A stretch of DNA of 64,000 bases. Source: Polynucleobacter sp. MWH-UH23A. Lineage in GTDB: Bacteria; Pseudomonadota; Gammaproteobacteria; Burkholderiales; Burkholderiaceae. The notes below the pieces were generated by a model that had not been told where the DNA came from, did not search any database, and saw only the letters and a list, made by a program, of their open reading frames with translations. The stretch spans positions 868,001-932,000 of the forward strand of contig NZ_CP099572.1 of assembly GCF_040409805.1 (NCBI RefSeq). Direction: 5' to 3'. The position numbers were made by a program, and so were the translations under genes. Of the stretch, positions 18,646-28,355 are shown piece by piece (position 1 is the first letter of the stretch; the number at the start of each line of letters is the position of its first letter).

Positions 18646-20100
18646 ATGAAGGTATTGATAGCGCTTTACTTCTTTATTTTGGCCATCATTCAGATGGGCC
18701 TATTTTTTGGTATTTATCACTACTTTAGATCTCAAGATTCTGTAAAACCAAATTCATATTGGATGAGCTCATTGCTTGCCAGTATGCTTGCTTTATTTAT
18801 TTTTGGTGCAGGTATCGTCACTGTGGACGATATTGCCAAGCCCGCATTTAATTTCACCATTGGTAATTCCTTGTTTTATTTGGCGGCGGTGTTGCAGGCT
18901 TTATTTTGTCACTCTCTTAACCGTCCTGTCTCAAAGGCCCAGAAAGTCGGATTTGCTTTTTCAACACTTGTTTTTTTAGTTGCCTTTGAATGGATGCGAA
19001 ATGCTAGTAATTTTGAGATTCGCACTGGCTTCATGTGTATTTTGGCAAGCATTTTTTATGTATGGCAAATATATGAAGTACGTAAAAAGAGGAAGGTGGA
19101 GCCATCTAGCCAGCTAGCCTATTTGCAATACGCAAGCTCAGCCGAATTATTTTTTGCCGTTGGACGTTTTGTTATTTTGGTCGTTTCTTCTTTGACGATT
19201 CGGCAAATTGAGCAGATTCCGCAAGTCTTGATCCTATTTACGATCATCCAGCTGGTGATGAATACCTTGTCTTACATTGCAATCGGTAGCTATTGGGCTG
19301 AGCAAATTGCCAAGTCAAATGCTAGATCTCAATTAGAGAATGAGGAAATTAAGACTTTATTGAAGGAGCGAGAGTCTTTAATTGATTCATTATTAAGAGC
19401 CAATAAAACTGCAAGTACTGGCGCATTATCAGCCTCCATTGCACATGAATTAAATCAGCCCTTAGGCGCTTCGAGCCTGAACATTCAATTTTTGCAAAAG
19501 AAGTTAGCCGAGGGCGAATTAAATCCAGTCTTACAGAAAGAGATATTAGACACTTTGCTTTCTGATAATCAGCGTGCTGCTGCTATTATTAAATCATTGC
19601 GCTCGATTTTCTCCGATGAAGCCTTGATTTCTACAAAAATTAATGTAGGCAAGCTATTTCAATCTGTTTTAAGTATTACGAAACCCGAAATTGCCTCCAA
19701 GAAAATTCAGATAGCATTGCGTATAGAGGATGGTCTAGTAGCAATTGCCAACCCAGGAGAGATGCGCCAAGTTTTATTAAATTTAATTAATAATGCGATT
19801 CAATCTCTGGCCATATCTTCAGTTGCAAATAAGCAAATCACGATTGAGGGTAAGCACCTCAATAATGGTTTTATCCGGATTGTGATTGCGGACAATGGGT
19901 CTGGGGTATCGGAAGAGGCCCAAAGACATTTATTTGAATTGCTTTCTAGCGCTAAGCAGTCAGGCATGGGTCTAGGGCTTTGGCTATGCAAGCATATCGT
20001 TACCCGTCATGGTGGCTCTATTAACTATGAGTCGAATGAGGGCGGTGGCGCTAAGTTTGTATTTGATTTGCCTATTGAAGATATAGATCAAGGTGCTTAG
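18646..20100 (+). CDS. orphan sensor histidine kinase with seven transmembrane segments
   Basis: 484 residues from ATG 18646; a GTG at 18640 is an equal alternative. About seven hydrophobic helices span residues 1-225 with no large periplasmic domain, suggesting sensing within the membrane or of membrane-borne signals. A linker coiled coil (LENEEIKTLLKERESL) leads to a DHp helix with H-box IAHELNQPLG, phospho-acceptor H267. The ATPase domain has an N box (NLINNAIQSL), G1 (DNGSGV) and G2 (GMGLGLWLCKHIV). The H-box resembles the DctB/FixL class. No response-regulator gene is adjacent, so its partner is encoded elsewhere. It precedes the alkylsulfatase gene by about 88 bases and may regulate the neighbours, which is inference. 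Confidence 0.87.
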   Translation: MKVLIALYFFILAIIQMGLFFGIYHYFRSQDSVKPNSYWMSSLLASMLALFIFGAGIVTVDDIAKPAFNFTIGNSLFYLAAVLQALFCHSLNRPVSKAQKVGFAFSTLVFLVAFEWMRNASNFEIRTGFMCILASIFYVWQIYEVRKKRKVEPSSQLAYLQYASSAELFFAVGRFVILVVSSLTIRQIEQIPQVLILFTIIQLVMNTLSYIAIGSYWAEQIAKSNARSQLENEEIKTLLKERESLIDSLLRANKTASTGALSASIAHELNQPLGASSLNIQFLQKKLAEGELNPVLQKEILDTLLSDNQRAAAIIKSLRSIFSDEALISTKINVGKLFQSVLSITKPEIASKKIQIALRIEDGLVAIANPGEMRQVLLNLINNAIQSLAISSVANKQITIEGKHLNNGFIRIVIADNGSGVSEEAQRHLFELLSSAKQSGMGLGLWLCKHIVTRHGGSINYESNEGGGAKFVFDLPIEDIDQGA

Positions 20101-20188
20101 AGTAGTTTAAGTTAGCTCAATGGCTAATTGCCATGTGTATGACACAACCTATCATGGAGTTTCAGAAATCATATTTTTGGAACTCTTT

Positions 20189-22321
20189 GTGAACATCAAA
20201 TCTATCCCAATCGTTATCGCTTCCTCATTGGCTTTTGCCTTACTCCTTTCCTTATTAAGTGCTAGTTCAGTATTTGCTGCAGGCGGGGGTGGTGTAGTTA
20301 CTGATCCAGGAGCGATGGAGGGTAAGCACTTTGATCCCAAGGGGAGGGCGCCATCGAGTTACACCGTCGAACTCCAAAATGGCTTGCGTAAAACCTTGCC
20401 GTTTCAAGATAAGCGCGACTTTGAAGAATCTCAGCGTGGGTTTATAGCAGCGCCTGCTTATAAGTCGATTATGGCCGACGCGGGTAACGTAGCTTGGGAT
20501 ATGGGTAGCTATGAGTTTCTGCTACAAGGCAAGGATTTTGATAGTGTTCATCCATCATTGCAGCGTCAAGCTATTCTCAATATGGGGTACGGACTCTATG
20601 AAGTTGTGCCTGGCAAGATTTATCAAGTGCGTGGCTTTGATTTAGCAAACATCAGTTTTGTTAAAACCGATACTGGTTGGATTGTGTTTGATCCCCTCAC
20701 TGCTAAAGAAACTGCTAGAGCTGCTCTAGAGTTGGTTAATGAAAAGCTTGGCAAACGCCCAGTCGTGGCAGTGGTGTATTCACATTCCCATGGCGATCAC
20801 TTTGGTGGTGTGCGTGGTGTGGTAGATGAGGCTGATGTTAAAAGTGGCAAGGTAAAAGTAATTGCGCCAGCAGGCTTTATGGATCATGCTGTTGCCGAGA
20901 ATGTCTACGCTGGTAATGCTATGACCCGCCGGATGTATTTCCAGTATGGTGTTTTATTGCCTCGCAGCCCTTTTGGGCACGTGGACCAATCGATTGGTAA
21001 GAATACAGCTGCTGGAAACTTAGGTTTGATTGAGCCCAATGTCTATATCAATCAGTCATTTGAAAAAATGATGGTTGATGGTATAGAGATGGAATTTCAA
21101 AATACACCAGGCACCGAAGCGCCAGCGGAGATGAATACTTATTTCCCACAGTTCAAGGCAATTTGGGCAGCAGAAAATATTACAGGCACCATTCATAACA
21201 TCTACACACTACGCGGAGCTTTAGTGCGTGATGCTCTAGCATGGTCTAAAAATATTAATAATGCTTTATATCGCTACGGCAATGATGCTCAAGTGATGTT
21301 TGCATCTCATAGCTGGCCACGTTGGGGTAATGAGCGCATTCAAGAGGTGATGCGCACTCAGAGAGATAGTTATGCGCATCTCAATAATGAAGTTTTACAT
21401 CTAGCAAATAATGGGGTGACGATCAATGAAATTCATAATGTTTACAAGCAGCCAGAGAGTTTGAGATCGCAGTGGGCAGCCCACAGCTATCATGGCTCTG
21501 AAGAGCATAACAGTCGCGCTGTAGTAAACCGCTACCTTGGCTACTGGGACGCTAATCCGGCAACATTGATTCCCTTGTCGCCAAAAGATTCTGCTCCACT
21601 GTACGTAGAGATGATGGGTGGCTCAGGAAAGATTATGATCAAAGGCCGTGAACTTTATAAGCAAGGCAAGTATCGCGAAGCAATGGAGATTGTGAATAAG
21701 CTGGTATATGCACAACCCAATAACACTGCCGCTAAAGATTTGTTGGCTGATATCTTTGAGCAAATTGGTTACCAAAAGGAAAGCCCAAGCGTACGCAATA
21801 GCTTCTTGGGCGCGGCATATGAACTTCGCCATGGTATGCCCTCTGGTGCATCACCAAAATCCAATGGCCCCGACATGATTAAGGCGATGACTACCGAGCT
21901 TTGGTTAAATTCATTGGCTATTAGCATGGATAGTAAGAAAGCTGCTGGCATGAACTTCACCATCAATCTATCGACGCCAGACAATGGTGAGAAATTCGTA
22001 ATCGAGATGAGTAACTCTGCACTGACCAATATCAAAGGTCAGCAGGCCAACAACCCAACGTTGACAGTGATTGTTAACCGTAGTGATCTCGAAAAAGTGA
22101 TGGGTGGTCAAGCTACCTTTGAACAACTACAAGCAGAGAGAAAGGCAAAATTTGTTGGCGATCGTAAAGCCTTTGATCAACTGAGATCTACTTTGACAAT
22201 CTTTAAGCCCGATTTTGAGCTAATGCCGGGCACTAAACCTAAGATAACTGGAAATGAATCGGCTAAACCCAAACAAGATCCATTTGCAGCTCAGGAGTTG
22301 GCTATTACTGCTGGTGAGTAG
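20189..22321 (+). CDS. alkyl/aryl-sulfatase, metallo-beta-lactamase fold (SdsA1/BDS1-like)
   Basis: 710 residues from GTG 20189. The frame extends up to 20120, but the GTG puts a good signal peptide (NIKSIPIVIASSLAFALLL...VFAAGG) at the N-terminus. Periplasmic zinc enzyme that hydrolyses primary alkyl sulfates such as dodecyl sulfate. The metal motif HSHGDH is at residues 199-204; further family motifs are APAGFMDHAVAENVYAGNAM, EAPAEMNTYFPQ, ENITGTIHNIYTLRGA and HSWPRWG. An alkylsulfatase dimerisation region (YRYLGYWDANPATLIPL-like) and a C-terminal SCP2-like domain follow, so the three-part architecture is complete. Start choice is moderately sure. Confidence 0.9.
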   Translation: MNIKSIPIVIASSLAFALLLSLLSASSVFAAGGGGVVTDPGAMEGKHFDPKGRAPSSYTVELQNGLRKTLPFQDKRDFEESQRGFIAAPAYKSIMADAGNVAWDMGSYEFLLQGKDFDSVHPSLQRQAILNMGYGLYEVVPGKIYQVRGFDLANISFVKTDTGWIVFDPLTAKETARAALELVNEKLGKRPVVAVVYSHSHGDHFGGVRGVVDEADVKSGKVKVIAPAGFMDHAVAENVYAGNAMTRRMYFQYGVLLPRSPFGHVDQSIGKNTAAGNLGLIEPNVYINQSFEKMMVDGIEMEFQNTPGTEAPAEMNTYFPQFKAIWAAENITGTIHNIYTLRGALVRDALAWSKNINNALYRYGNDAQVMFASHSWPRWGNERIQEVMRTQRDSYAHLNNEVLHLANNGVTINEIHNVYKQPESLRSQWAAHSYHGSEEHNSRAVVNRYLGYWDANPATLIPLSPKDSAPLYVEMMGGSGKIMIKGRELYKQGKYREAMEIVNKLVYAQPNNTAAKDLLADIFEQIGYQKESPSVRNSFLGAAYELRHGMPSGASPKSNGPDMIKAMTTELWLNSLAISMDSKKAAGMNFTINLSTPDNGEKFVIEMSNSALTNIKGQQANNPTLTVIVNRSDLEKVMGGQATFEQLQAERKAKFVGDRKAFDQLRSTLTIFKPDFELMPGTKPKITGNESAKPKQDPFAAQELAITAGE

Positions 22322-22333
22322 TCTTAAGCGCTT

Positions 22334-23266
22334 TTAAAAAGCGTAGTGGTATCGCAATGCCAAGAGTTCGGTTTGCATAAACCCGTTTTTGACTTCCATG
22401 TCGCGGCCGTATTGCATAGTGAATCGCCCATAAGGCGTTCTAGCAACAGCACTCAGTAAATAGCGTTGGGTATTAATCACGTTGTTCTGGTAAACATTGT
22501 TAACCGACTGTGCGCCACCAGCCACGTAGATATAGTTCGCGGCAACCGTAAAAGTTTGGTTGATGTTGTAAATGGGGCCCATCTGAGTGGTGGTAAGGGG
22601 TTTTTGGTTTAAGGCTACATTGGTAGGGGAGAAACAAGCGGCAGCACACTGACTGTTGCCACCGTAGAACATGGTATCTACTGCAATGGCACCATCAACT
22701 TTGCCAACAAGAGGTGTCTGAAAACCCATCTGCACATCAGAGTAATAGCGGTTCTGTCCTAGGTTAAATGCTTGGCTACTTTTATAAGTACCCGTTGGCA
22801 AGCCAAGATAAGCAGCAAGTCCTAAGTAAGTGCGGGTTTCATGATTGGAGTATGGCCAAAGAGCAGTGGCTAATGCAGTATCGCCAATACCAGTGCTTGC
22901 TGGATAAGAGGCTAAAGAACCTCCTTGCCAAGCAGTGCCGTATGGCAATTGAACATAGCTCACTCCTGGTAGTCCCGCTAGACTGTAGGTGTGTGAGATG
23001 CGAGCAATAGCGCTATTGGTATTGATCACTGGATTGGCGTAAGGGCCCTTAGAAAGCGCTGTCCCATTACTGTAGTAAGTGGTGTTTTGAGTGCTGTAGT
23101 AAGTAAGAGTAAAAGCGGTGATATCGGGTGGCGGAGCAACAATGTCATTCGGTTGCAAGTCTACGGCATGGGCATCTTGAGTTGATATAAACCCTAAAGT
23201 TAGCCCCATAGCCAGTACCAAAGCTGACGGTAAAGCAAATAAGAAAGATAAAGAGTGCGCTTGCAT
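22334..23266 (-). CDS. outer-membrane channel-like protein (phenol MetA-pathway family)
   Basis: 310 residues with a signal peptide ending near DAHAVD. The mature part fits the 'MetA-pathway of phenol degradation' barrel family: DITAFTLTYYSTQNTTYY, ISHTYSLAGLPGVSYVQLPYG, GIGDTALATALWPY, TYLGLAAYLGLPTGTY, and a final aromatic strand LLALRYHYAF ending in phenylalanine. Members are outer-membrane proteins linked to uptake of hydrophobic or aromatic compounds, though few are characterised. It is convergent with the alkylsulfatase gene, separated by 12 bases that hold part of a short AT-rich inverted repeat. One CAAACF segment with two cysteines lies mid-protein. Confidence 0.78.
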   Translation of the reverse strand: MQAHSLSFLFALPSALVLAMGLTLGFISTQDAHAVDLQPNDIVAPPPDITAFTLTYYSTQNTTYYSNGTALSKGPYANPVINTNSAIARISHTYSLAGLPGVSYVQLPYGTAWQGGSLASYPASTGIGDTALATALWPYSNHETRTYLGLAAYLGLPTGTYKSSQAFNLGQNRYYSDVQMGFQTPLVGKVDGAIAVDTMFYGGNSQCAAACFSPTNVALNQKPLTTTQMGPIYNINQTFTVAANYIYVAGGAQSVNNVYQNNVINTQRYLLSAVARTPYGRFTMQYGRDMEVKNGFMQTELLALRYHYAF

Positions 23267-23331
23267 GGTTGCAGATTTTATAACCTTACAAGCAAGCTCT
23301 TTTAAAAATTTAAAGAAAAATCTCTCAGAGA

Positions 23332-24567
23332 CTAAGGTGCAAACGCACCACCAGCCTCTAAGGCTTTGAGCTCATCACCAGCAATACCCAGCTCTTGAAG
23401 TAGCTCGGCATTATGCTCACCCAATAGTGGTGGGTGTTTGCGCACCTGTTGTGGAGTGCCCATCATTTTGACTGCAAATCCAATATTAGGAACTTTGCCT
23501 TCAATAGGATGATCAATCTCCATGCGCATCTTGCGATGTTTGCCGTGTTCACTATCAAATGCTTCTGGATAAGTATTAATCGGGCCCGCAGGGATACCTT
23601 CAGCAAGTAATTCATCTACCCATTGAGATGCGGGTTTCGTAACAAAGGTTTTCTCCAGCTCTACTGCAAGTTCATTGCGATTGGCTAGGCGAAGTGGATT
23701 GGTTTTAAACCTAGAATCTTCAAACAGTTCAGGTCTGCCAATCTTGTCGCATAAAAGCTTCCATAGCTTTTGATTAGTAGCGCCCATCACGAAGTGACCA
23801 TCAGCAGCCTTCATGGCTTGATAGGGGGCGCTCATGTGATTAGCAGTGCCAAGCTTGTAGGGCTCAACACCAGTACCCCAGTACTGCGCGGTATCCCAAA
23901 TCGAAAATGCTAATGCGGAATCAAATAAGGAGGCGTCAATAAATTGACCTTCACCAGTTTTAGTTTTACCAATGTAAGCAGACAAAATGCCATACACGGC
24001 AAAAAGTGCGCAACCAATATCGGCTACAGGAACACCAGCTTTGACTGGTGGGCCATCGGGGTAGCCAGTCACACTCATGACGCCGGACATGGCTTGAGCC
24101 ATTAAATCAAAACCAGGTCGGTCTGCCCATGGACCACTTTGGCCAAACCCGGAAATGCTCGCGTATACCAAGCCGGGATTGATCTTTTGTAATGAAGGGT
24201 AATCAATACCGAGTTTTTTCATGACGCCAGGGCGATAGTTTTCGACCAAGATATCAGCTGTTTTTACAACCTCGAAAAATACTTTTTTCCCTGCTTCTGT
24301 TTTGAGATTCAAAGTCAGGCTGCGCTTGTTGCGATTCATATTCAAAAAGCCCATGCTGTCTGAGCCTTTCATCTTGAATCCCATTGCGCCTCGGGTTTGG
24401 TCGCCAGTGCCTGGCGGCTCAATTTTGATCACATCAGCGCCTAAGTCTGCAAGCAACATGCAGCAGTAAGGCCCAGCCATCACCTGACTTACGTCAAGTA
24501 CGCGCACTCCAGCTAGAGGAAGGGGGCGGCTAGAACTAGACCCTTGTGCGGATATAGGGGAATTCAT
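23332..24567 (-). CDS. CaiB/BaiF family (class III) CoA-transferase
   Basis: 411 residues from ATG 24567; the open frame continues 26 codons further up, but those codons (MLYFYSAFVV...) are atypical and overlap the promoter region. Transfers CoA between carboxylic acids. Family motifs: GVRVLDVSQVMAGPYCCMLLADLGADVIKIE with the CoA-binding start, NRNKRSLTLNLK, DILVENYRPGVMKKLG and the catalytic-region Asp in the SGFGQSGPWADRPGFDLMAQ neighbourhood, then VPVADIGCALFAVYGIL. Divergent from a Bug receptor and enoyl-CoA hydratase, which suggests uptake, CoA activation and processing of an organic acid. The acid is unknown. Confidence 0.9.
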   Translation of the reverse strand: MNSPISAQGSSSSRPLPLAGVRVLDVSQVMAGPYCCMLLADLGADVIKIEPPGTGDQTRGAMGFKMKGSDSMGFLNMNRNKRSLTLNLKTEAGKKVFFEVVKTADILVENYRPGVMKKLGIDYPSLQKINPGLVYASISGFGQSGPWADRPGFDLMAQAMSGVMSVTGYPDGPPVKAGVPVADIGCALFAVYGILSAYIGKTKTGEGQFIDASLFDSALAFSIWDTAQYWGTGVEPYKLGTANHMSAPYQAMKAADGHFVMGATNQKLWKLLCDKIGRPELFEDSRFKTNPLRLANRNELAVELEKTFVTKPASQWVDELLAEGIPAGPINTYPEAFDSEHGKHRKMRMEIDHPIEGKVPNIGFAVKMMGTPQQVRKHPPLLGEHNAELLQELGIAGDELKALEAGGAFAP

Positions 24568-24669
24568 GGATGGCTCATTAATTTTTATGTATAGAATGGG
24601 GTCAATAGTAGCAAACACCACAAATGCACTATAAAAATACAACACTAGAAGAAACTTGGAGACCGTATT

Positions 24670-25689
24670 TTGAACAATGCCTTACTAAATTTAATAACTA
24701 AATCTTTTTTGAGTAAAGCCCTTGCATCACGTGCATTGCTAGCTTTAAGCATGCTAGCCTGTATTAATGTTGGCTTTGCACAATCTGCATACCCAACAAA
24801 ACCGATTCGCTTGGTAGTGGGTTTTGCACCCGGTGGTGGCACTGATATTGTTGCTAGAGCAATCGCTCCAAAGATGGGTGAGATTCTGGGTCAAAGCGTC
24901 ATTGTGGAAAACAAGTCTGGCGCAGCTGGAACGATTGCCGCAGATCAAATTGCCAAATCTACGCCTGATGGCTACACACTATTAGTGGGCCATTCCAATT
25001 CCAATGCGATTGCACCTTATGTTCTAACTAATGTGCCATATAACCCAGCAACGGATTTCACACCCATTACTTATTTGGGCTATGTGCCTAATGTATTGGT
25101 TGTTAAATCTTCGCTACCCGTTAATTCTGTATCGCAATTAATTGCTTTGGCAAAATCCAATCCTGGTCAAATGACATATGGTTCATCAGGTATTGGTAGC
25201 ACTCAACACTTGGCTGGTGCATTATTTGCCAAGATTGCCGGTATTCAGTTAAATCACGTTCCTTATAAAGGGAGCGGTCAGGCGATTATCGATTTGCTCG
25301 GCGGTCAAATCACAATGAACTTTGATACTTTGCCGCCGAACTTGCAGCAAATTAAGGACGGTAATTTAAAAGCCCTAGCGATTTCCACACCAAAGCGTTT
25401 ATCGATTTTGCCAAACGTCCCTACATTTAGTGAGGTTGGGATTACTGGTTTTGATGTGACCAATTGGTACTCTGTAATGGGCCCCAAAGGCATGGACCCT
25501 GTAGTGGTCAACAAGATCGATCAGGCAGTTAAAGCAGCTATGGCTGACCCACAAATTAAGAAGACTTTAGATTCTCAAGGATTGCAGCCGGAGGGTCCTG
25601 CAACACCTGCAGCATTTGGTTTATTCCTTAATGCGGAGTTACTCAAATATCAACGCTTAGTCAAAAGCTTAAACATTAAAGCTGAGTAA
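24670..25689 (+). CDS. Bug/TctC-type tripartite tricarboxylate transporter substrate-binding protein
   Basis: 339 residues from a TTG start with GGAG at 24658-24661. Signal peptide ends near [10 protein letters not shown]. Bug-family hallmarks: [25 protein letters not shown], the substrate-loop region [32 protein letters not shown] and [19 protein letters not shown]. Bug receptors bind carboxylates or amides in the periplasm. Burkholderiales carry many without adjacent TctAB membrane genes, as here. The stop is immediately followed by the enoyl-CoA hydratase start (3 bases apart), so the two are co-transcribed. Confidence 0.92.
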   Translation: MNNALLNLITKSFLSKALASRALLALSMLACINVGFAQSAYPTKPIRLVVGFAPGGGTDIVARAIAPKMGEILGQSVIVENKSGAAGTIAADQIAKSTPDGYTLLVGHSNSNAIAPYVLTNVPYNPATDFTPITYLGYVPNVLVVKSSLPVNSVSQLIALAKSNPGQMTYGSSGIGSTQHLAGALFAKIAGIQLNHVPYKGSGQAIIDLLGGQITMNFDTLPPNLQQIKDGNLKALAISTPKRLSILPNVPTFSEVGITGFDVTNWYSVMGPKGMDPVVVNKIDQAVKAAMADPQIKKTLDSQGLQPEGPATPAAFGLFLNAELLKYQRLVKSLNIKAE

Positions 25690-25692
25690 TTG

Positions 25693-26496
25693 ATGTCTCA
25701 AGCTGGTCAGGGAAATAATGAACGCGTAGCACAAGTCACTCTTGAGTTACGCGACCAGTTTGCTTACATTACTTTTGATCATGTCGCCGCTCGCAATGCG
25801 ATGACGGTTGGCATGTATCAAAGTCTCAAAACGATTTGCCAAGACATTGCCAAAAATCCAAGTATTCGGGTGGCTATATTACGTGGTGCGGGCGGAAAAT
25901 CTTTTGTGTCTGGGAGTGATATTGCCCAATTTGCAAGCTTTACCAGTGGCCAAGATGGCGTGCGTTATGAAGAGGGCATTGATGACTACCTAAGTCCTTT
26001 GGCCTTATTGCCTATACCAACTATTGCGGTAATCGATGGAATGGCTGTTGGCGGCGGTTTGGCGATTGCGAGCTGTTGCGATTTTCGTATTTCAACACCA
26101 GATGCCAAGTTTGGTGTGCCAATTGCCAGAACCTTAGGTAATTGCTTATCTGCTGGCAATGTGGCTTGGCTAGTTGCCCACCTGGGCATCAATATTGTGA
26201 AGCGGATGTTGCTTCTCGCTGAACTCATACCCGCAGAGCAATTGCTGCAACAAGGTTATCTTCTAGCCACCTATGAACAAGAAGACCTTGCCAAAGAAGC
26301 GGATGTACTAGCAAAAAAACTTTCTGTATTGGCGCCGATTACTCAAAAATCGAGCAAGCTCACATTGGCCAGATTGCTGCGTAATCAATTGCCTGATTGT
26401 ACGGATTTGATTTCTGAAACCTATGGCAGTGCAGACTTTAAAAACGGTGTGGCCTCGTTTTTAAATGGTGAGCCACCGATTTGGACTGGTAAGTAA
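25693..26496 (+). CDS. enoyl-CoA hydratase/isomerase family protein
   Basis: 267 residues from ATG 25693. Crotonase-fold enzyme acting on acyl-CoA. The oxyanion-hole region is GAGGKSFVSGSDIAQFASF, and the second signature is IDGMAVGGGLAIASCCDFRISTPDAKFGVPIARTLGN. The glutamates of canonical hydratases are not clearly both present, so isomerase, hydrolase or lyase activity is equally possible. It follows the Bug receptor directly and diverges from the CoA-transferase; together they look like a small carboxylic-acid catabolic module. It ends 17 bases from the hemW stop in convergent orientation. Confidence 0.88.
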   Translation: MSQAGQGNNERVAQVTLELRDQFAYITFDHVAARNAMTVGMYQSLKTICQDIAKNPSIRVAILRGAGGKSFVSGSDIAQFASFTSGQDGVRYEEGIDDYLSPLALLPIPTIAVIDGMAVGGGLAIASCCDFRISTPDAKFGVPIARTLGNCLSAGNVAWLVAHLGINIVKRMLLLAELIPAEQLLQQGYLLATYEQEDLAKEADVLAKKLSVLAPITQKSSKLTLARLLRNQLPDCTDLISETYGSADFKNGVASFLNGEPPIWTGK

Positions 26497-26512
26497 TCCA
26501 ACAGCTATCAGT

Positions 26513-27715
26513 TCAGTCTAAAAACAGCTCTTGAAGATTATTGAGGTAACGCAAACCTAATTCAGTTGCTTTGAGCTTGCTGGGGTCCTCATCTAGTAAG
26601 CCTTTCTTGCTAGCTTGCTCAAGTCCTTTGCTAATCATGCTCAGCGGCAGGCCTGTGCGCTCGCTAAAAGTATGGGTGTCAACCCCACCAGTAAGGCGCA
26701 GGGCATTGAGCATAAATTCAAAAGGAAGGTCTTTAGGTTCGATAACTTTAGACTCGATGAGTGCATTACCCTTGTTTTCCATGGAAGACATATAAGTTTC
26801 TGGATGACGCTCTCGCACTTGTCTCGTGATGCGATCCGGAAATGAAATCTTGCCATGTGCACCAGCACCGATGCCGATGTAATCACCAAAGCGCCAATAA
26901 TTCAGATTATGTTTGCACTCTTGATTCTTCTTGGCATACGCAGATACTTCATAACGTGCATAGCCTGCTTTAGTAAGTAAATCTAAGTTCTGCTCAAAAA
27001 TGGCATCAACGACATCATCAGACGGTAGCTTTGGTGGGAAGTTGGCAAAGTAAGTATTGGGCTCTAAAGTTAAGTTGTAAAACGATAGATGAGGTGTGCC
27101 AAACGATAGAGCAGTTTGCACATCTGCTCTCGCATCAGTAAGGCTTTGATTGGGAAGTCCATACATTAGATCCAGATTGACAGATTTAAAGTGTTCTAGC
27201 GCAATCGCGATAGCCTGTTGAGCTTCAGCCCCATTATGAATACGCCCCAAAGCTTGAAGCTTTGCATCATCAAAGCTTTGTACGCCAATAGAAACCCGGT
27301 TAATGCCACACTTAGCAAACGCCGCAAACTTTTCCGCTTCGATAGAGCCAGGATTAGCCTCCATCGTGATTTCGGCATCGGGTTCTAAATTCACTCGCGC
27401 CCGAATGGCGCAGAGTAGCTCATCCATACCTTCAGGTGATAGTAGGCTGGGGGTGCCACCACCAATAAAAATACTATGGACTTGCCGTCCCCAAATATTC
27501 GGTAGCTCAGTTTCTAAATCGGCAATGAGCGCTTTGATGTAACGCTTCTCATCAAAACCCGATTGATTGACGCCATCCTTCTTAATTTGATGCGAATTAA
27601 AGTCGCAGTAGGGACATTTCTTTTCACACCAAGGAAAGTGAATGTAGAGTGCCAATGGCGGAAGTGCTGTTAGGCTCACCGCTTGCATTTGAAGCGGTTT
27701 TTGTAAATTAGTCAC
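26513..27715 (-). CDS. hemW: radical SAM heme chaperone HemW
   Basis: 400 residues from GTG 27715, which directly follows the rdgB stop; the open frame extends further into rdgB and ATG 27688 is another possible start. Formerly annotated as oxygen-independent coproporphyrinogen III oxidase-like; HemW proteins insert heme into target proteins. The radical SAM motif is CEKKCPYCDFN. Other marks: IFIGGGTPSLLSPEGMDELL, EITMEANPGSIE, GINRVSIGVQSFDDAKLQALGR, NLDLMYGLPNQSL and GIGAGAHGKI. HemN-specific N-terminal features are absent. In operon with rdgB and probably rph. Confidence 0.93.
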   Translation of the reverse strand: MTNLQKPLQMQAVSLTALPPLALYIHFPWCEKKCPYCDFNSHQIKKDGVNQSGFDEKRYIKALIADLETELPNIWGRQVHSIFIGGGTPSLLSPEGMDELLCAIRARVNLEPDAEITMEANPGSIEAEKFAAFAKCGINRVSIGVQSFDDAKLQALGRIHNGAEAQQAIAIALEHFKSVNLDLMYGLPNQSLTDARADVQTALSFGTPHLSFYNLTLEPNTYFANFPPKLPSDDVVDAIFEQNLDLLTKAGYARYEVSAYAKKNQECKHNLNYWRFGDYIGIGAGAHGKISFPDRITRQVRERHPETYMSSMENKGNALIESKVIEPKDLPFEFMLNALRLTGGVDTHTFSERTGLPLSMISKGLEQASKKGLLDEDPSKLKATELGLRYLNNLQELFLD

Positions 27716-27716
27716 G

Positions 27717-28319
27717 CTAGATTGATAACTCTCTACGAGATTTGAGCTGAGTAATGAGTTCTCGCAGTGCTTGACCACGGTGACTAATCGCATTCTTTTG
27801 TTCTGGATCTAGTTCTGCAGCAGTTAAGCCCAATTGTGTTAAGAAGAAATGTGGGTCATAGCCAAAACCATTCGACCCCCTAGGTTCATCAATAACAGTG
27901 CCATACCAACGTGTTTGCACAATTAAAGGCTCAGGATCGTTGACCTTATTTACAAATACTAAGGCGCAAACATAGTGCGCTCCACGATTGATATTGCCTG
28001 CTAGATCTTGAATGAGCTTTTGATTGTTCGCCACATCATTTACCGGTTCACCTGCATAGCGTGCCGATAAAACGCCAGGTGCGCCATCTAATGCATGGGC
28101 GCAGATACCAGAGTCATCGGCAAGTGCAGGCAAGCCACTGACAGCACTTGCATGACGCGCCTTAGCCAAAGCATTTTCAACAAAGGTGTGATGTGGTTCT
28201 TCTGCCGATGCAATGCCCAGTGCACCTTGAGGCATCACTTCAAACTGCAAAGGCGCAAGCAGGGCAGCAAACTCGCGCACCTTACCCGCATTATTGGAAG
28301 CAAGAACCAGCTTTTGCAT
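27717..28319 (-). CDS. rdgB: dITP/XTP pyrophosphatase (house-cleaning NTPase)
   Basis: 200 residues, usual length for RdgB/HAM1. Hydrolyses dITP, ITP and XTP to the monophosphates, keeping deaminated purines out of nucleic acids. Motifs: LVLASNNAGKVREFAALL at the N-terminus, TFVENALAKARHA, the metal site ALADDSGICAHALDGAPGVLSARYAG, and the C-terminal NGFGYDPHFFL and KNAISHRGQALREL. rph ends 36 bases upstream on the same strand and hemW begins at the stop codon, the same gene order found in many betaproteobacteria. Confidence 0.96.
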   Translation of the reverse strand: MQKLVLASNNAGKVREFAALLAPLQFEVMPQGALGIASAEEPHHTFVENALAKARHASAVSGLPALADDSGICAHALDGAPGVLSARYAGEPVNDVANNQKLIQDLAGNINRGAHYVCALVFVNKVNDPEPLIVQTRWYGTVIDEPRGSNGFGYDPHFFLTQLGLTAAELDPEQKNAISHRGQALRELITQLKSRRELSI

Positions 28320-28355
28320 AGAATAAAAAGCTATTAAAGAGATTATTTAAAGAGA

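Noticed and set aside
22329..22343. CGCTTTT/AAAAGCG inverted repeat between the alkylsulfatase and the outer-membrane gene as a bidirectional terminator
   Set aside because: Effective stem of about five pairs that overlaps the end of the minus-strand gene; too weak to call.
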